DNA from: a virus
Length of the DNA: 44,133 bases
Virus record (IMG/VR): IMGVR_UViG_3300015202_000019
Location: 1 to 44,133 of that record
Reading direction: 5' to 3' (one strand)
The position numbers were made by a program, and so were the translations under genes. Positions 6,395-13,817 of the stretch are shown here, one piece after another. How positions within the stretch are numbered: the stretch's first letter is position 1; every line of letters starts with the position of its first letter. Below the pieces are notes generated by a model. That model had not been told where the DNA came from, made no database searches, and saw nothing but the letters and a program-made list of their open reading frames with translations.

Positions 6395-6540
6395 CCCGTC
6401 GAAAAAAGTTTTAGGGAATTGCACCCTAAAAACGGCCACTTACCGGTGTTTTCCAGATGTAGGGTTATGGTGGTGCGTCAACATACACGAGAACCGTGTG
6501 TGGTTGACGCAGAGTTGGCACGCACTGAACACGGTGTGTC
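6035..6540. other. Main intergenic region (506 bp)
   Basis: This is the only gap over 300 bp. It is clearly less GC-rich than its flanks, with runs such as AATATT and GAAAAAAGTTTT, and holds iterons, an 8-bp inverted repeat (6409-6431) and many ACACACATG/GCGCGC-type short repeats. Open frames cross it, the longest 6041-6544, but their third positions lack the strong GC bias of real genes here. It separates the replication block from the packaging/virion block, so the late promoter is expected near its right end. I see no convincing -35/-10 pair; TTGACG at 6504-6509 has no good partner. Confidence 0.6.
6409..6431. repeat. Inverted repeat TTTTAGGG / CCCTAAAA
   Basis: Two perfect 8-base arms with a 7-base loop (aattgca) inside the intergenic region, just right of the last iteron and after an A-run. 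It can form a weak stem-loop. It lacks a GC-rich stem followed by a U-run, so it is more likely a binding site or melting element than a terminator. Confidence 0.4.
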
Positions 6541-7047
6541 GTGACGGACGACCGGTCGCAGCGGATCGCGTCGTACCTGGCGATCATCCGGATGACTCCC
6601 GCCGCGACGACCGTGGCAAATCCGACGGTCGCGGTGCCTCCAGCGCCTGAGTTCGACGGCACGCCGCGGCCGAGCCAGCCGCTACCACATCACTTCGCCG
6701 CTCCGATCTCAGGCCCGGACGGGCATACGCCCGCGCCAGCGGAGGACCCCGACGACCCGTTCGGATTCGGCGCCATGGTGGGAGCCCCAGTCGATCCGCC
6801 TCTGACGGAGGAGGAAAACGAACGGCTCCGCGCGGCCTACCTGCGGAGCCGTGGAGCGGCTGCCTACCAGGCGGATCGGGAACGGGTCTTGAAAGCGAGC
6901 AAGGAGGGTAAAGCTGCCCTTCGGGCCGCAGGCAAATGCGAGACGTGTGCTCTGCCTCGCGTCAACGCGTTCTATTGCCAGGAGCATGCGGACAAAAAGA
7001 ACGCGGCAAAGCGTGCGCGACGCGCGAAGAAGGCGGGTGGCTCATGA
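6541..7047 (+). CDS. Hypothetical protein with C-terminal zinc motif, 168 aa
   Basis: A 168-residue protein from GTG 6541. The N-terminal half is Pro/Ala-rich and probably disordered (PPAPEFDGTPRP, PAPAEDPDD). The C-terminal 60 residues are helical and basic with CETC...CQEH, a plausible single zinc site, and end in a Lys/Arg-rich tail. The layout (disordered arm, then a small basic zinc module) suits DNA binding. It is the first gene of the late block and precedes the terminase genes with an ATGA overlap, so a packaging role such as DNA recognition is possible but unproven. Confidence 0.6.
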   Translation: MTDDRSQRIASYLAIIRMTPAATTVANPTVAVPPAPEFDGTPRPSQPLPHHFAAPISGPDGHTPAPAEDPDDPFGFGAMVGAPVDPPLTEEENERLRAAYLRSRGAAAYQADRERVLKASKEGKAALRAAGKCETCALPRVNAFYCQEHADKKNAAKRARRAKKAGGS

Positions 7048-7496
7048 CGGCGCAGGCGGATCGGCTCGCGGAATACGAGGCCATCATCGCCGAAGCCGAA
7101 GCGACGGCCGCGGCGGAGGCCGAGGCTGAAGCCATCTCGGTCGCGGCGGCGGATACCGTGGCGCGCATCCGTCAACGAGAGCCCGAGTCGACGTCGGCGG
7201 CACGCCTAGAGGAAAACGTCGCGGAGTATGACGACCTCCTCGGTGGCGACATTACGGACGATCAGCGGATCAAAGTACTGAGAGCTCGCACGGAGACGCT
7301 CATGCAGCTTGCGCGACTGAGGGGTGAGGACAGGCTCTCATTTCGGCAATTCCTCGCAAGTGGATCGTGGAGGAAGATTGAGACGCATCTTGAATGGCTT
7401 CTCGGCCACGTGGACCGGCCTACGATCGACGAGTTTCGGCGCCGCATGATGGCACTCGACGAAGAGGCGAAGGGCGTCCTCAAGGACCCCACGTAA
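7044..7496 (+). CDS. Putative small terminase subunit, 150 aa
   Basis: A 150-residue protein in the position of a small terminase, directly before terL. Residues 1-45 are a long Ala/Glu helix likely to form a coiled coil; the rest is helical (DDQRIKVLRARTETLMQL, then a second helical part). Mu-type and many other small terminases are helical oligomers that bind the packaging site, but no clear N-terminal HTH is visible, so the call rests mainly on position. It starts at ATG 7044 (ATGA overlap). The large subunit starts at GTG 7499, just past its stop. Confidence 0.5.
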   Translation: MTAQADRLAEYEAIIAEAEATAAAEAEAEAISVAAADTVARIRQREPESTSAARLEENVAEYDDLLGGDITDDQRIKVLRARTETLMQLARLRGEDRLSFRQFLASGSWRKIETHLEWLLGHVDRPTIDEFRRRMMALDEEAKGVLKDPT

Positions 7497-7498
7497 GC

Positions 7499-8983
7499 GT
7501 GGCGATCCTTTATACCCCTAGGGTCGACGTCGACCAAAGCGTTGAGACCCCGTTCCGGTCGATCGCGTCCGTGTGCGATCGCGTGAACGACCGGCAAGCG
7601 CCCCGCCCGCTTGCGACCCTGAAGAAGCTCGGGCGCCACCACGACGCGACGCTAGCCGAGCTCGGGGCGATGCCGCTCATAGACTTCATCCCGTTCATCA
7701 ATCCGCGCTTCGAGGCGCCGCTCCACCTCGCGCCGCTGGTCGACACGCTCGAGAGGATGCGGTCCGAGCCCGTGCGGATGCTCGTGTCGGTTCCGCCGCG
7801 CCACGGCAAGACCGAGACCATCTTGGCCGCCCTGGCCCAGATGCTGGTGCGGGACCCGACCGTGCAGATTGCCTATGTCTCGTATTCGGCCGACCTCGCG
7901 GAGCGGAAGTCGTGGCAGCTCCGCGAGCTCTGTCGCCGGCTCGGCGTCCCGATCAGCAAGGACAGCAAGAGCAAGAGCAACTGGCGCACCGGCGCGGCGC
8001 AGGGCGGAGTCTGGGCGTGCGGTATCGGAGGCTCGCTCACGGGCGAGGGGTTCGACGTGTTCGTGATTGACGACGCGATCAAGGGCCGGGCCGAGGCGGA
8101 GAGCGCGACGCTTCGGGATCGCATGGTCGATTGGTTCTGGTCGACGGCATACACGCGGCTCGAACCGTCGGCCTCGATGCTCGTGAACATGACCCGATGG
8201 CACGAGGACGACCTTATCGGGCGACTCGAGAGCGAAGGTTGGAAGAGCGTGAATCTGCCCGCGCTCGGCGGCGGACGCGGAGATGAGCCGCTCTGGCCGT
8301 CGCGCTGGCCGTACGAGTACCTGATCTCCCTCCGCGAGCAGGACGCGTACACGTGGAGTTCGCTGTATCAGGGCCAGCCGACGCCGCGCGGGATGTCCGT
8401 ATTCCGCGACGCGACCATGTACGCCGGCGCGCTGGGGTCGTCGTGGAAGGCGGCTATCGGGGTCGACTTCGCGTACTCGGCAAAGACCCACGCGGACTGG
8501 AGCGTCGCCGTCCTGCTCGTTACGCATCCGCTCCTCGAGAACGCGTGCATCGTTTGGGATGTCCTTCGCGTACAAGAGAGTGCGGATAAATTCGTCGCGC
8601 GCCTAAAAGCATTCCAGACTCAGTGGATGGGCGCGCCGATTCTCGGATACATCGGCGGTTCGGAAATCGGGACGTATCAACTCTTGCGAAAGCTAGGTCT
8701 GACGATGAGCCACCGTGAGCCGCTCTCGCATGTCGACAAGTTCGTGCGCGCGCAGCCCGCGGCGACGGCTTGGAACAACGGCCGCATCATGGTCCGCCAT
8801 TGCGGGGATAGGTGGGTCGAGCCGTTCCTCTCCGAGGTCCGCGGCTTCACCGGTATCCACGATTCGCACGACGACCACGTAGACGCGCTCGCGGCGGCGT
8901 TCGACCATCTGTCGCCGTCGCTCGTGGAGAAGGCGGCGGCGGGCGCCTCTCGCGCGATCACCGGCGGAAGGCCGCGCTGGTGA
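7499..8983 (+). CDS. terL: Terminase large subunit (packaging ATPase-nuclease)
   Basis: A 494-residue motor that pumps DNA into the prohead and cuts it. The ATPase domain shows Walker A SVPPRHGKTE (97-106), Walker B VFVIDDAI (Asp191/Asp192), and a coupling segment near MLVNMTRWHEDD. The RNase H-like nuclease has GVDFAYSAKT (Asp323) and the final acidic motif SHDDHVDALAAAF (Asp462). The PRHGKTE Walker A and the TRWHEDDL segment are typical of the PsiM2/TIGR01630 group of large terminases, rather than of the Mu gp28 protein. The GTG start at 7499 is the only good start after the previous stop. The next gene overlaps by GTGA. Confidence 0.93.
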   Translation: MAILYTPRVDVDQSVETPFRSIASVCDRVNDRQAPRPLATLKKLGRHHDATLAELGAMPLIDFIPFINPRFEAPLHLAPLVDTLERMRSEPVRMLVSVPPRHGKTETILAALAQMLVRDPTVQIAYVSYSADLAERKSWQLRELCRRLGVPISKDSKSKSNWRTGAAQGGVWACGIGGSLTGEGFDVFVIDDAIKGRAEAESATLRDRMVDWFWSTAYTRLEPSASMLVNMTRWHEDDLIGRLESEGWKSVNLPALGGGRGDEPLWPSRWPYEYLISLREQDAYTWSSLYQGQPTPRGMSVFRDATMYAGALGSSWKAAIGVDFAYSAKTHADWSVAVLLVTHPLLENACIVWDVLRVQESADKFVARLKAFQTQWMGAPILGYIGGSEIGTYQLLRKLGLTMSHREPLSHVDKFVRAQPAATAWNNGRIMVRHCGDRWVEPFLSEVRGFTGIHDSHDDHVDALAAAFDHLSPSLVEKAAAGASRAITGGRPRW

Positions 8984-9276
8984 GGTACCTCGAGCAATGC
9001 CCCAGCTACCGGCCGTGCGAAGTCCTGGACTGTCGATACAACCTCGTTCGCGAGCGGGCGCGAAAGGGTCTCGACGATTCGATATCGTGCGCGATTGACG
9101 TCTCTGCGGACGGGCCGAAGGGGCTTCGGGATATCGCGCAGATACTCGGCGTCAATCACAGCTACGTGCAGGCCGTCGAGAAACGAGCGCTTGCGATTCT
9201 CGCCGCGAGCCTGAATGCAGATGTCGAAGTGCCGACGCTTCCGGAGAGCAAACGCAAGGCCTCCGGTGAACGGTGA
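8980..9276 (+). CDS. Sigma-70 region 4-like HTH protein, 98 aa
   Basis: A 98-residue protein from GTG 8980. Residues about 50-75, GLRDIAQILGVNHSYVQAVE followed by KRALAIL, read as the helix-turn-helix of sigma-70 region 4: a 'LRDIAQILGV' helix, a turn, a recognition helix, and the 'E+RAL' ending seen in sigma factors. The N-terminus has three cysteines (CPSYRPCEVLDC). It is too short to be a full sigma factor. It could recognise promoters as an accessory factor, bind packaging DNA, or be a small regulator of late genes. Its place between terL and portal is unusual. Confidence 0.65.
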   Translation: MRYLEQCPSYRPCEVLDCRYNLVRERARKGLDDSISCAIDVSADGPKGLRDIAQILGVNHSYVQAVEKRALAILAASLNADVEVPTLPESKRKASGER

Positions 9277-9301
9277 TGGATCGCGCTGATACGCTGCGCA
9301 T

Positions 9302-10663
9302 GTGGCCGCACCCGCAAACGTCCCTGGGATTGGGCCCGTAGCCGCCCCCTCGGACGCCCTTCGCGAGGCGGCCAGACCGAAGACGGCGAGCGACTTCCGT
9401 ATCCACACGGACCCGCCGATCCCGATCGCATCGAGCTACACCTACGATATCGCGGCCACGGCGCTTACCGCGCATTCGATCGGCCTGTTCTACCAGTCGG
9501 GCCTGATGGCCGACGTGATGCGCAGCGACGACGCGATCGCCGGCGCATTCCAGGCGCGCGCGCTCGGCCTGTTCTCGAACGAGATGGGCTGGGAGGCCGG
9601 CTCCGGAAAGAGCGGCGCCGAGTGCCTCGCGCTCGTCCAGGGCAAGTGGGACTCGATCGCGTCAGAGACGACGCTCGCCCAGATCCACAAATGCGGCCTG
9701 CAGATGGGATTCGCGATCGCCCAGCTCGTGTGGGTTGTCGACGGGAAGAATATCCTCCCTCGGCTGTACTTTTGGCACCCCTCGCTGGTGCAGTGGTCGT
9801 TTCCAGACCGTTGCTTTACGGTCCGCACGCTCGAGGGCCTCGAGTACGCGGTCCCGGGAAACGGGCAGTGGTTCGTCTGGACTCCCTATGGCGACTACCT
9901 CGGCTGGCGCGACGGCCTGATCAACGGGCTCATGGCGCCTTGGATGTCGCGCCAGTACGCATGGCGCGACTGGGGCCGCTACAACGAGGTGCACGGCCTG
10001 CCTCAGCGGAAGGTTCGCGTCCCCGAGACCGCATCGGAGGCCGATAAGCTCGCGTTCCAGAATGCGATGTCGACGATCGGAAGCGAGGCGAACATCCTCC
10101 TCCCCTCGGCGGTCGGCGGGGAGTCGGGCGTCAATTTTGACGTGGAACTCCTCGAGCCCACCGGCGACAGCTGGGAGGCCTTCGAGAAGCTCCTGAGCAA
10201 GGCCGAGACGCGCATTGCCGTCACGGTGAACGGCCAGAACCTGACGACGGAGGTTCAGGGCGGATCGTTCGCGGCGACCAAGATGCACTCGCAGAAAGAA
10301 ATTGGCTACTTCAAGGCCGATAACCGCTCCCTGTCGCGCGAGATCAACCGGCAGATATTCGCGCCCATCGCCCGATATAACTTCGGCGACGAGGCCGCGG
10401 CGCCGCGCGCGTGCTGGAAGATCGTGGAGCAGGACGACCGCCTGACGAATGCGCAGGCGACCCAGGCCGTCGCGCAGGCGATTACGATGTTTCAGACCGC
10501 GGGCGTCCCTGTCGATGCGCGCCGGCTGCTCACGCTAACGGGGATTCCCGTGCTGCCCGGGACCGAGGGGTTTGTACTCCCGCCGCCGGCGCCGGCGGCG
10601 AAACCGGGAGATGCTGGGCCCCCAGGTGAACAGGCGCCGAAGCCAGTGATATCTCCAAAGTAG
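9302..10663 (+). CDS. Portal protein (Mu gp29-like, DUF935)
   Basis: A 453-residue portal, the dodecameric ring through which DNA enters and leaves the head. It has the DUF935/Mu gp29 hallmarks: 'MRSDDAIAGAFQARALGL' near the start, the 'LPRLYFWHPSLVQW' segment, 'LPQRKVRVPETA', and the C-terminal 'TVNGQNLTTEVQGGSFAATKMHSQ...' region with 'INRQIFAPIARYNFG'. The length is close to that of the family. It starts at GTG 9302; the ends are Pro/Ala-rich and probably flexible. It is next to terL through the HTH gene, as expected for the packaging module. Confidence 0.92.
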   Translation: MAAPANVPGIGPVAAPSDALREAARPKTASDFRIHTDPPIPIASSYTYDIAATALTAHSIGLFYQSGLMADVMRSDDAIAGAFQARALGLFSNEMGWEAGSGKSGAECLALVQGKWDSIASETTLAQIHKCGLQMGFAIAQLVWVVDGKNILPRLYFWHPSLVQWSFPDRCFTVRTLEGLEYAVPGNGQWFVWTPYGDYLGWRDGLINGLMAPWMSRQYAWRDWGRYNEVHGLPQRKVRVPETASEADKLAFQNAMSTIGSEANILLPSAVGGESGVNFDVELLEPTGDSWEAFEKLLSKAETRIAVTVNGQNLTTEVQGGSFAATKMHSQKEIGYFKADNRSLSREINRQIFAPIARYNFGDEAAAPRACWKIVEQDDRLTNAQATQAVAQAITMFQTAGVPVDARRLLTLTGIPVLPGTEGFVLPPPAPAAKPGDAGPPGEQAPKPVISPK

Positions 10664-10666
10664 CTC

Positions 10667-10942
10667 ATGAATCCTCAAGACCTGATGGTGAAGGAGTTGG
10701 CGCGCCTCTCGAGGATCGCCTATCCAGACCCCGCCATCGGCGAGTGGACGGCATTCGCGCTCGAGGCGCGGCGCGCCGAGCTCGTGGAGAAGGTCCTCAA
10801 GGAAGCGCGCGCTTCCGGCGTCGACAACTCCGAGACGCAAATCCGGACGACGTTTGATTTGTGGTGGCACCAGGGCGGATACAAGACCTGGCTCAAGTGC
10901 GGCGACCGCGCTCCTGTCGCGGTCGAAGGCCGCTACAAGTGA
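10667..10942 (+). CDS. Hypothetical head-region protein, 91 aa
   Basis: A 91-residue helical protein (MNPQDLMVKELARLSRIAYP...) with a Trp-rich patch near the C-terminus (FDLWWHQGGYKTW). It starts three bases after the portal stop and overlaps the next gene by GTGA. In Mu-type heads the gene after the portal is usually gp30 (minor head protein F), which this is far too short to be. No family is recognised; a head accessory role is inferred from place only. Confidence 0.6.
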   Translation: MNPQDLMVKELARLSRIAYPDPAIGEWTAFALEARRAELVEKVLKEARASGVDNSETQIRTTFDLWWHQGGYKTWLKCGDRAPVAVEGRYK

Positions 10943-11193
10943 CGATCGGAAACGGCGCGCTCATTGGCGAGGCCCCCGCCGCCGCTCCGGCAGAGGCGCC
11001 CTCGCTGGCGGCCCTCGCCTCGCTGATCGTTCAGATCGCGATGCGCGTGGACGTCCTCGCGCAGGTTGTCGTCGCGCAGAATGCGAACGTCGAAGCACTG
11101 ACGGCGAAGGTCTCGGAGTTGGAAGCGAAGCCTGATGCGGCTAAGGCCGCGTTCCAATCTTCGCTCGACGCACTGGAAGGGTCGAAGTCCTAA
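10939..11193 (+). CDS. Small coiled-coil protein, 84 aa
   Basis: An 84-residue protein from GTG 10939. Its first 25 residues are Ala/Pro-rich; residues about 30-84 are a continuous amphipathic helix with Leu/Val heptads (LASLIVQIAMRVDVLAQVVV, then QNANVEALTAKVSELEAK), so a parallel coiled coil is likely. Such small coiled proteins in head operons can be head fibres, scaffolding or decoration anchors. The stop overlaps the next start by one base (TAATG). Confidence 0.6.
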   Translation: MTIGNGALIGEAPAAAPAEAPSLAALASLIVQIAMRVDVLAQVVVAQNANVEALTAKVSELEAKPDAAKAAFQSSLDALEGSKS

Positions 11194-11525
11194 TGTTCTT
11201 CAACCCGACCCCAGTACCGTCCGCGGGATTCGTGGCGTCTGCCGTATTGAAGGCGCTCAAGGGCCGGCTTCTGTACCTGAACGCCTACAACAATAACGCG
11301 GCCGTTCGTTACCTGATGCTCTTCGACCTCGCGGCCGTCCCGGGCAACGGCGCAACTCCGCTGCTCATGCAGGCGATTCCGCCGACGTCCAGTATCCCGA
11401 AGGAACTGGCATTCCCTCCCGAGGGTCTGCTGTTCATGAACGGGCTCTGCATCGCGATCTCGAGCACGCCGGCGACGCTCACGCTCGCGGCCGCTGACCT
11501 GAGCTATACGGCGGGTATCGCGTGA
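11193..11525 (+). CDS. Hypothetical beta-rich virion protein, 110 aa
   Basis: A 110-residue protein with short beta strands and Pro/Gly turns (LKALKGRLLYLNAYNNNAAV, then RYLMLFDLAAVPG) and a Thr/Ala-rich end. The segment 'GRLLYLNAYNNNAAVRYLMLFD' resembles small beta-sandwich domains found on phage capsids and fibres, so a head decoration or accessory protein is possible. It overlaps the protease gene by GTGA. No firm family assignment. Confidence 0.55.
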   Translation: MFFNPTPVPSAGFVASAVLKALKGRLLYLNAYNNNAAVRYLMLFDLAAVPGNGATPLLMQAIPPTSSIPKELAFPPEGLLFMNGLCIAISSTPATLTLAAADLSYTAGIA

Positions 11526-12718
11526 GAGCGCGCGGCAAACTCAGCAGCATCGCCGCGGCGCCTCCGCTCGCGGTGCGCCTGTTCAAGTTCGGCAAGGTCG
11601 AGACGACCAAGGGCACGTTCCTTTTTGACCGCAAGGCCGCTGATTCGGTCATGTCGAAGTGGAACGACTACGGAAACGATCTCTGCTTCGATTACGAGCA
11701 TCGCGCGGTGGACGCCGATGCGCGCGCCGGCGACGGCAAGGCCGCGGGCTGGTTCAAGTTGGCAGTGCGTGACGACGGACTCTATGCCATCGACGTGCGC
11801 TGGACGGACCGCGCGGCCAAGGAAATCTCTGAACGCGAGTGGCGCTACTACTCGCCGACGTTCGATTACGACAACAAGTCGGGCCGAATCCTCGAGCTCG
11901 TGAACGTGGCGCTCACCAATATTCCGGCAACGAAAGACCTGCCTCCGCTTGTGGCGGCAAAGAGGGATGCGATGAAAGCGAAAGCAAAGAAGACGGCGCC
12001 GCGTGCGGCCCTCGCCGTGAAGTCGAAGAAGATGGACGACGCGGCCACCGACGACGCGGACCTGGACGATACCGCGACGGACGACGACGGCGGCGACGGC
12101 AGTAGCGACGGCGCCACCCTCGACGACGACGCTTCGCTGGACGACGCGGCCACCGACGACGCGGACCTGGACGATACCGCGACGGACGACCTGGACGACG
12201 CGGACCTGGACGACGACGGCGCCAGCGATGACGACGCGCCCCCGGCGAAGACGAAGAAGACGGCCAAGTCGGGCCGCGCTTCGATGTCCGTCACCGAGCG
12301 CGCGATCCGCGCCGTCGAAGTGATGAACAAGCAGAACGCGCAGCTGAACGCGCGCCTGATGCGCATCGAGCGCAAGGCTCACCTGGACCGCGTCGGGGCG
12401 CTGATCGACAGCGCGATCGCCGCCGGCAAGGCGACCCCCGCCGAGCGCGAGACGCTCTCTCGCATCGGCATGCTGGATACGAAGCTCCTGCGCACGAACC
12501 TCGCGCAGCGTGTCCAGGTGCTCCAGATCGGCCGCGTCGCCGCTCAGCCCGACGTCAACGCGGCCGAGGTCGCAAACCTCGCGCAGCGCGTCCCCGACGC
12601 CGACAAGGTGATTCGCCTGTTCGGTAACGAGGCCCGCTACGACAAGGCCGCCAAAGACGGCACCCTCGGCCAGTTCTCCTCGTTCGCTCCGATGAAGCTC
12701 GAAAGGAAGGGCAGCTGA
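11522..12718 (+). CDS. Head maturation protease/scaffold (Mu gpI-like)
   Basis: A 398-residue protein of the Mu gpI protease/scaffold family. The N-terminal 140 residues carry the family marks: 'LCFDYEHRAVD', 'AAGWFKLAVRDDGLYAIDVRW', 'EWRYYSPTFDYD' and 'LVNVALTNIPA'. It would cleave head proteins during prohead maturation, and its C-terminal helical part (about 255-398) would act as scaffold, as in Mu where gpI and an internal gpZ-type product share the C-terminus. Between them (about 165-245) is an extremely acidic Asp/Ala/Thr-rich linker built by a 53-bp direct repeat, unlike Mu. The start is GTG 11522, overlapping the previous stop. Confidence 0.85.
   Translation: MRARGKLSSIAAAPPLAVRLFKFGKVETTKGTFLFDRKAADSVMSKWNDYGNDLCFDYEHRAVDADARAGDGKAAGWFKLAVRDDGLYAIDVRWTDRAAKEISEREWRYYSPTFDYDNKSGRILELVNVALTNIPATKDLPPLVAAKRDAMKAKAKKTAPRAALAVKSKKMDDAATDDADLDDTATDDDGGDGSSDGATLDDDASLDDAATDDADLDDTATDDLDDADLDDDGASDDDAPPAKTKKTAKSGRASMSVTERAIRAVEVMNKQNAQLNARLMRIERKAHLDRVGALIDSAIAAGKATPAERETLSRIGMLDTKLLRTNLAQRVQVLQIGRVAAQPDVNAAEVANLAQRVPDADKVIRLFGNEARYDKAAKDGTLGQFSSFAPMKLERKGS
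12033..12190 (+). repeat. 53-bp tandem-like repeat encoding Asp-rich linker
   Basis: 12033-12085 and 12138-12190 are identical, 105 bp (35 codons) apart, in frame within the protease/scaffold gene. They encode a block such as DDAATDDADLDDTATDD twice. Perfect identity points to a recent in-frame duplication or to selection for an acidic spacer. Confidence 0.85.
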
Positions 12719-12719
12719 T

Positions 12720-13805
12720 ATGCCGCTCACTCTCTCTCGCAAGACCCCCAAGGTCGGTCAAGACACCTTCGCGGCGTTCCCGCAGGATCAGGGCGTTCCC
12801 GTCGCGGCGAACGTCGGCCTCTACGCCGGCGGCGTGGCGATGCTCGCGACCGGCGCGGTCGGGACCGGCGTCATCGCAGCGGCGATCGGCAATGCCGTTC
12901 CCGGGCAAACGGCTCCGGGCCTCATCCCGCTGGGCATCTCGCAGCCGAGCAACCCGCAGACCGCCGCGGACGTGTTCAACACCACGTCTCCCGCGAACCC
13001 CTCGCCGGTCAACGGCGGACCGGCCACTCCGAACGGGCTGTACTCGTACTACGTGACTCCCCGCACGGGCGAGTTCCTGATGAACAACGGAACCGCGGCG
13101 TGGGACGTCATCGCTCCGCAGCACACCGGGCAGATCGCGTACTCGATCGACGATCAGCAGGTCGCGTGTAGCTCGGCGTTCGCGTCGCGCTCGCCGGTCG
13201 GCGTCATCTGCGGTCTCGAGACCCAGACCCAGACCCTCCCCGGCGGCGTGCTCGTGGAGATGGCCCCGGGCATCGCCCAGCTGCACCCGCCGAGCCTCGC
13301 GGAAGTTCCGCTCGCCGCGACGACCATTCTCGCGGCCCTCGGCGAGACCGTCATCGGGCGCACGAACGCTCCCCGGATGATCAACGGGTTCTCGTTCGCC
13401 TCTCCGACCGCGGTGCTCACCGGCGCACTCCCGCTCGATGCGACGCTCCAGACCTGGGCCAAGTTCCAGCTGGGATACCGCGCGCCCACGGCGCCAGGTA
13501 CGCTCGTCATCATCGGCGAGGTGGTGCTCAGCGGCACCACGACCGTCGCCGGCGCGACCCTCGCGGCCTTCGCCCCGACCGGCCTCAACCTGAGCGGCGT
13601 GCCGGTCTACGGACCGAATGCCAACGGCGCTGCCTACTTCGGCACGCAGACGCAGGCCGCAGCGCTCGCCGCGACCGGCTGGGGCCTCGGGACGATCACC
13701 GGCCAGAACCCCCCGTTCGTTCCCGCCGGCTCGGTCCTCACCCTGTCGATCATCAAGGGCACCACCGGTGCCGTCACCCCCGCCGGGACCCTCTCGGTCT
13801 TCTGA
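12720..13805 (+). CDS. Capsid decoration/cement-like protein, 361 aa
   Basis: A 361-residue Ala/Gly/Thr/Pro-rich protein immediately before the major capsid gene. Segments 'VAMLATGAVGTGVIAAAIGNA' (split as TGAVGTGVIAAAIG) and the Gly/Val-rich strands after it resemble capsid cement proteins of the DUF2190 type, which are much shorter (about 110 aa), so there would be extra domains here. It has no Cys-rich or catalytic motif. In Mu-type operons a small decoration protein often sits between protease and capsid. SD GGAAGG lies upstream. An alternative is a second structural head subunit. Confidence 0.55.
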   Translation: MPLTLSRKTPKVGQDTFAAFPQDQGVPVAANVGLYAGGVAMLATGAVGTGVIAAAIGNAVPGQTAPGLIPLGISQPSNPQTAADVFNTTSPANPSPVNGGPATPNGLYSYYVTPRTGEFLMNNGTAAWDVIAPQHTGQIAYSIDDQQVACSSAFASRSPVGVICGLETQTQTLPGGVLVEMAPGIAQLHPPSLAEVPLAATTILAALGETVIGRTNAPRMINGFSFASPTAVLTGALPLDATLQTWAKFQLGYRAPTAPGTLVIIGEVVLSGTTTVAGATLAAFAPTGLNLSGVPVYGPNANGAAYFGTQTQAAALAATGWGLGTITGQNPPFVPAGSVLTLSIIKGTTGAVTPAGTLSVF

Positions 13806-13817
13806 TCGGAAAGCACC

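Noticed and set aside
6504-6532. TTGACG as -35 of a late promoter before 6541
   Set aside because: At 16-18 bp spacing the partner sequence (GAACAC region) is unlike a -10 element.
6041-6544. A 167-codon rightward open frame through the iteron region whose stop overlaps the next GTG (GTGA)
   Set aside because: Third positions show little GC bias compared with real genes here, no ribosome site, no domain, and iterons run through it. The GTGA end alone is weak support.
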